A stretch of 64,000 nucleotides of DNA from Cristatella mucedo (taxonomy: Eukaryota; Bryozoa; Phylactolaemata; Cristatellidae): contig WPIO01000151.1 in the NCBI GenBank assembly GCA_009760855.2, positions 586,501 through 650,500 of the forward strand. The letters run 5' to 3'. The notes beneath the pieces are model-generated. The model was not told where the DNA came from and did not search any database. It saw nothing but the letters and a program-made list of their open reading frames with translations. Within the stretch, counting starts at the first letter, position 1; each line of letters opens with the position of its first letter. Positions 34,616 to 64,000 of this stretch are shown in pieces. A program made the translations under genes and the position numbers.

Positions 34616-34909
34616 ATGGACGCTTTACAAGATCCTCAGATGCAGCAGTTTGTTGCTGCCGAGACACAGCGTCAGCGGTTCAACCAGATTGTCCACTCGT
34701 TGACAGACGACTGCTGGGATCGATGCGTGTCGTACCCCGGTAATAAGCTGGACTCGAAAACTGAGGTGTGCTTGACTAGCTGTGTCGAGCGCTTTCTGGA
34801 TACGAGCAATTATGTGGTGAACCGGCTCACTCACCAGAGCACGACTGCCGTCTCGGATCACGACAGCCAGGAAATCGGCAGTGGCGGCGACAAGTTCCTG
34901 TACCGATAG
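34616..34909 (+). CDS. TIMM8: mitochondrial import chaperone Tim8
   Basis: Small Tim protein of the intermembrane space; with Tim13 it escorts hydrophobic precursors to the TIM22 and TIM23 complexes. The 97-residue frame is uninterrupted. The twin CX3C motif is intact (C33-C37 and C52-C56, 14 residues between pairs as in human TIMM8A), flanked by ETQRQRFNQ, PGNKLDSKTEVC and CVERFLDTSNY. Family length is about 90-100 residues. The ATG is preceded by TTTGCGTTTGCAG|CC, a good splice acceptor, so a 5' untranslated exon probably lies upstream. AATAAA is at 34948-34953. The gene starts about 175 nt after a LINE-A tail. Confidence 0.95.
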   Translation: MDALQDPQMQQFVAAETQRQRFNQIVHSLTDDCWDRCVSYPGNKLDSKTEVCLTSCVERFLDTSNYVVNRLTHQSTTAVSDHDSQEIGSGGDKFLYR

Positions 34910-34947
34910 CGAATTCAGCCAAAAGGCGAGCAGTTTTGTTCGTGCAA

Positions 34948-34953
34948 AATAAA
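34948..34953 (+). terminator. TIMM8 polyadenylation signal
   Basis: Canonical AATAAA 39 nt after the TIMM8 stop codon, followed by a GT-rich stretch (cccttgtctgtgtcacg). Confidence 0.7.
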
Positions 34954-34989
34954 CCCTTGTCTGTGTCACGATAGTATGTGGGAATTGCA

Positions 34990-35744
34990 TAGGTGAGTGG
35001 GTATTGGAGTCTCGGCGTGGCTATCTGGGCGGCGTGGCTATCTGGGTACCTCCACGGGCCCTAGCTAATCGGGGCTCCAACTGCCTGATTAAGGCAGGGG
35101 AGGACGGTATTAAAAAGAGCACAGGAGCAGTAGCCTCTCTAGCTCAAAGTGGTTTTGAGCATTCATGGTCCTGAAAACCAAAAGGTTGTGTAAAAGCTTG
35201 TATCCTGCCACAGGTGAGCATGCTGTACTCTTGACACTCAGCCCTCCTTCGAATGCTCTATATTCAAAATAGGCAAGTATGAGTAGCAAATTGATGTTAG
35301 TAATTCGAACAGAGATACTACGAGTTAGCTAATCATGAATCGTGTAATTCTGGAGGCCTTGCTGCTGCATACCTCGGACCCTTGCTGAGTACTAGCTTTA
35401 AAGACGAGCTTTCTCTGGATGAAAGTGCGAGGTGGATAATGTAGAAGTAATTTTTTTAGCCTTCCTTTAACTATGCAACTATGTTTACCTACTGTATCAG
35501 TTGAACCCGGTGAACGCAGCTACCGATGTAAGTAGGGGAAGGTGTTCCTCAGCTTTTCTCACTTGTGCATAGCCTGTGTGATATGCGTGCCAGCTGTTCG
35601 ACTTGGCTGCCTCCTTTTCTTCACGGTAGTGGTGCTACAGACAGACGGCCGTGCACAGCACTGAGTTTTTTAAAATTGGTATATGCTTTAACGACCGCCC
35701 ATCGTGATTAGGGATTCGTCCTGAAGGCTATATGGCCATGATTT
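34990..35744. other. intergenic, nothing recognised
   Basis: No gene, known repeat or simple-sequence array could be identified. Confidence 0.4.
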
Positions 35745-35975
35745 TTTGAGTCATACAGAGGATCGAGGCGGTAACTTGTCTCATTCGGTGTGGTTAACAG
35801 AATGCAATCTCTTCATCTTGCTGAGCCGTAAGGCGGTTGCTTTTCACGATCTCGGTCCCGAGGTCGAGGGTTCGAATCCTGCTGTGGGCGATCCCTTATC
35901 GCCACTGCAAGCGGCGGTAATGGCCGGCATGGCTCTTCTGTCGCTATACAAATAAAGGCTGTTAAATCAGGTTGT
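35745..35975 (+). mobile_element. SINE-1 copy, plus orientation
   Basis: Shows the family in forward orientation: a tRNA-like head with box B ggttcgaatcc at about 35869-35879, then ctgtgggcgatcccttatcg, the conserved body, and the end gctatacaaataaaggctgt and taaatcagg. Confidence 0.85.
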
Positions 35976-38207
35976 ATTTTTTAAATCTCATTTAAGCTCC
36001 TTGCTGGTGTTTTTGGAGGCCATGCCACACTGGATAGTTAAGCATAACTTGGAGATAAAAACAAATTAGAAGGACGCCAAATAACGTCGCACACTAAGGG
36101 GCAAGTTTGTGCAAGGGTGAATATTAACTTGAAGATTCGACCGACTAATTTACAAAAAGGCAACTAGGTTGGCGGTTTTCACTCTGCAAGTGGTGGGCGA
36201 TAAATCTGCTTCGAGACTAGACCTCACGACCTGGGTCGTAGAGAGCAAGTACCTTGTACGCCGGGTTTAATTGATCAATACGATGCTGCATTTGTGCCTT
36301 GCATGCTAAGTGGGCTACTCCAAAAAAAGTAGGCCACAGTAAGTGCAGCTTGCCTACATTGTGTGCCGAGAGCCCACGAAACAAACTGCTATGCTCTCAA
36401 ACATGAATTATGCATTCCTATTTTTTCATTCAATTTTTTATGGCGATGGTGTGGGTGGGAACAGCTTGAATGAATTGTCGTCTGGGCAAGGCGACGTAGC
36501 AAGGCCTCGAAAGAGAGGGAGGGCCACGTAGAGTATCCACTGGCAGGAAGGCATGAATAGTACAGCCTGTGAACGAGGCTAGCTTGATGCAAGCTTGACC
36601 AAGTCGTAGGTTTATCGGACCTATTGCTCATCGCGGTAGTTCATTCAAGTGTACTAGCGGCATCCAGAGAGACAGCTGCTAACGCAGTGATGCTAGCCAC
36701 TAATAGTCTTAGCTCAAAATAAACATTGACAATATCATCTGCTATAATAATTCCTCATCGTATTACCTCATTAAAGTCAAGGAGCTCTGTCAGGCTTCGG
36801 AAAACTGTCAAGCAAGCAAGAGCCATTAATTTTCTATGGGCTTACTACCTCGATGACTATCTTATGTATAAATATTTCAACTTAATGAACCTCAGGGTCC
36901 CAAGGAGTTTGCATTACAAGGGACACTCATTGTTCAGTATCAAATAAGTGCATTACATCACAGACGACCTTGGCTACAGCCTGGCCCTTACGGCTGCTTC
37001 AGTACAAAGCAAAAAGCTACCCCGTCTACTACTGAAAGCATCGTTTGGACAATACATGGAAGAATCAAGCCCCAGGAACATCAGCGATCGAATATAAATA
37101 GCATTATGAACGGCTTTCATTTGCGACTGAAGGCCTGAAGACAATTGGGTTATTTAAAGCCGTGACATAGCTTGCAGTCCGTTTTGCAGTACCTTTGAAA
37201 TTAGTTTTTAAATAAACTACTACATAAATTAAAGTCAGCATAGTGAAACACTGAGCCTATTATGAGGTTGGCTAAAACAAATGACAATTTTGTATACTAA
37301 CAAAGGCTACACCGAAACCTTCTGTTAGCATCATTGCACAGCCAATGTTTAGATTGTACAGCGATCCCAGCTTCTCTCTTTGAAGTTATTGACAGCTCTA
37401 TTGGTATAGAACACCGCAGATTAATTCTGATTGTTGTCATGGCCAGGACCACGTTCTCCATATTGTCTTGTAATTTTTAATCTTTCATAAGAGCGATACA
37501 AATGAGGCCCGAGGCCAATAAATGGTCCGTTGACTCGAATGTTTTGCTTTTAGGTCAGTCCTGGCTCATCTCCTGGTGCCGAAAATGCTCTTCTAAAAAA
37601 ATGGAACGGTTGAACTTACATCCTGCCTCTAACTTGCTGGGTGTCTGACAGCTGCTCTCGAGTTCAATTTCGGACTGCGAGAGCACATGGCGAATGCCCT
37701 TCCAAACAGCATTCACGAAAAACACGTGACATACAGATACCAAATTGTATTTGATGGCAAAACTTTTGTAACATAGCTGACGCATTTCGCTCAGCAGTCG
37801 TTGGACGACACGGGTCATTCAATTCACGAGACATGCCATCGCTCATCATTGCTAGTGATGACGATGAAGCCGGCCATGAAGAGCTCTAGAAGTCCGTGAC
37901 CCGAATAAAAGGAAGAAAATACAAGAAGTAATCGAAAGACAAGAGTAGCCAGACAATCATTTGCAAAGAAAAACGGTCAGGCAGCCTGGCGCATAGTGTA
38001 GCATCAGGTGAGAGATACCGCTAAGGATGTCGCTATCAAATGGCGATGGAAGCACCGGCGAGAAATTCTTCAGAAATAAATAAGAAATGGCAACTCCGTG
38101 AAACTTGGGCGGCAACCGTGCACATAGCAGCACACCTAGGCACACGTCGGCTGCTGCTGCCATGCAATCTAAAGGTCGGCTGCAGTAAACTGACCTTTTG
38201 CTTTAAG
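35976..38207. other. intergenic between TIMM8 and FANCD2
   Basis: No gene recognised. A decayed SINE-like fragment (gtggtgggcgataaatctgc, then ctcacgacctgggtcgtaga) lies at about 36170-36270 on the minus strand. The FANCD2 3' untranslated region must occupy the right-hand end. Confidence 0.4.
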
Positions 38208-63377
<25,170 letters not shown>

Positions 63378-63462
63378 CTAAAAAGTGGTCAGCCAAAACG
63401 TATTGCATAGTCACACTAGTCAGACGAAGGCTTGCTACGAGTGGCTGGGTGGAGCAGGCCTG

Positions 63463-63533
63463 CCTGCCTGCTGTTGCTTCAGCTGCTGCTGCTGCTTCAG
63501 CTGCTGCTGCTGCTTCAGCTGTTGCTGCTGAGA
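63463..63533. repeat. 18-bp minisatellite of CTG/CTT triplets
   Basis: About three to four units of an 18-nt repeat (agctgctgctgctgcttc) in a FANCD2 intron. On either strand it makes chance alanine-rich frames. Confidence 0.9.
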
Positions 63534-63717
63534 TGTGCCACAAAAAAGCTGACCAAATATCAGCATTTCGGTCTAGCTGGATTTCAAATATCATGTCCAT
63601 AGCAGTCGTTAACATAATTTTATTAAGCAAAGTTATGTTGCCTGTTCCATCAATATTCTTGTTTAATGTTAAAGAGAAAAGTCGACGTGTAACTCTTCCG
63701 CGAAGACCACTATTAAC

Positions 63718-63985
63718 ACTTTGCAACTGCTATGCACTCAATGACAGATCTCGCAAGTGCATAGACCTCAATAACAAGCACTTAATAAAAACCTGGCCTC
63801 TTAAACACTCGGTAATTGCACCCATCTGGGCTATCAAGACATACCTCACCAATATTGCATTCACCTCCATGTAAATTCATAATAAATAATATGCCAATGT
63901 CTTAAATAACAGCAAGCAATGAGTGAAGTGTCTCATAAAGGCACGGGATGTTTCGAGCAGACCATACGAAATGGAATACAACTAT
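63718..63985. repeat. dispersed direct duplicate, copy 2
   Basis: Partner of 62425-62700, about 1.3 kb away, with FANCD2 exon 63259-63377 between them. Similarity runs to near the window end and small indels separate the copies. Confidence 0.85.
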
Positions 63986-64000
63986 ACAACCTTAAGTCGG

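Noticed and set aside
63449-63874. 141-codon plus-strand frame with Ala repeats
   Set aside because: It is made of a CTG/CTT minisatellite plus part of a dispersed duplicate, lies antisense in a FANCD2 intron and has no recognisable domain.

Overview
This window comes from an intron-rich animal genome, most likely an invertebrate metazoan. It carries spliced orthologues of four conserved eukaryotic genes set among many decayed copies of two L2/CR1-like LINE families and two tRNA-derived SINE families. Introns are GT-AG, genes are single-copy, and the repeat tails end in (ATT)n or ATTAC-type microsatellites. I cannot fix the phylum from the sequence alone.

Layout. 1-7174: no recognised gene; repeats, including one LINE inserted into another. 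7175-12894 (+): MOCS2, a bicistronic molybdopterin-synthase locus. MOCS2A (small subunit, ends Gly-Gly) and MOCS2B (catalytic subunit) share one exon, separated by 25 nt. 12895-17301: intergenic, with a LINE-B copy and a decayed coding-like stretch. 17302-29027 (-): DDX49, a DEAD-box RNA helicase, complete in 11 exons whose phases all agree (455 codons). 29100-34600: LINE-dense intergenic sequence with one weak candidate gene. 34616-34909 (+): TIMM8, a small mitochondrial Tim chaperone, with an intronless reading frame. 35000-38207: SINE and unassigned sequence. 38208-63377 (-): the 3' half of FANCD2, 20 exons with consistent phases giving about 804 residues; its 5' half lies beyond position 64000.

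The four genes do unrelated housekeeping work: molybdenum cofactor synthesis, ribosomal RNA processing, mitochondrial inner-membrane import, and interstrand-crosslink repair. Nothing suggests they act as one pathway. The most notable observations are three. (1) The MOCS2A reading frame and the following spacer contain no AUG in any frame between the MOCS2A and MOCS2B starts, and the first start has a weak context, which points to leaky scanning. (2) SINE-2 shares a stem-loop 3' tail with LINE-A, the hallmark of a SINE mobilised by a partner LINE. (3) The first DDX49 intron is 87 nt long and open in frame.
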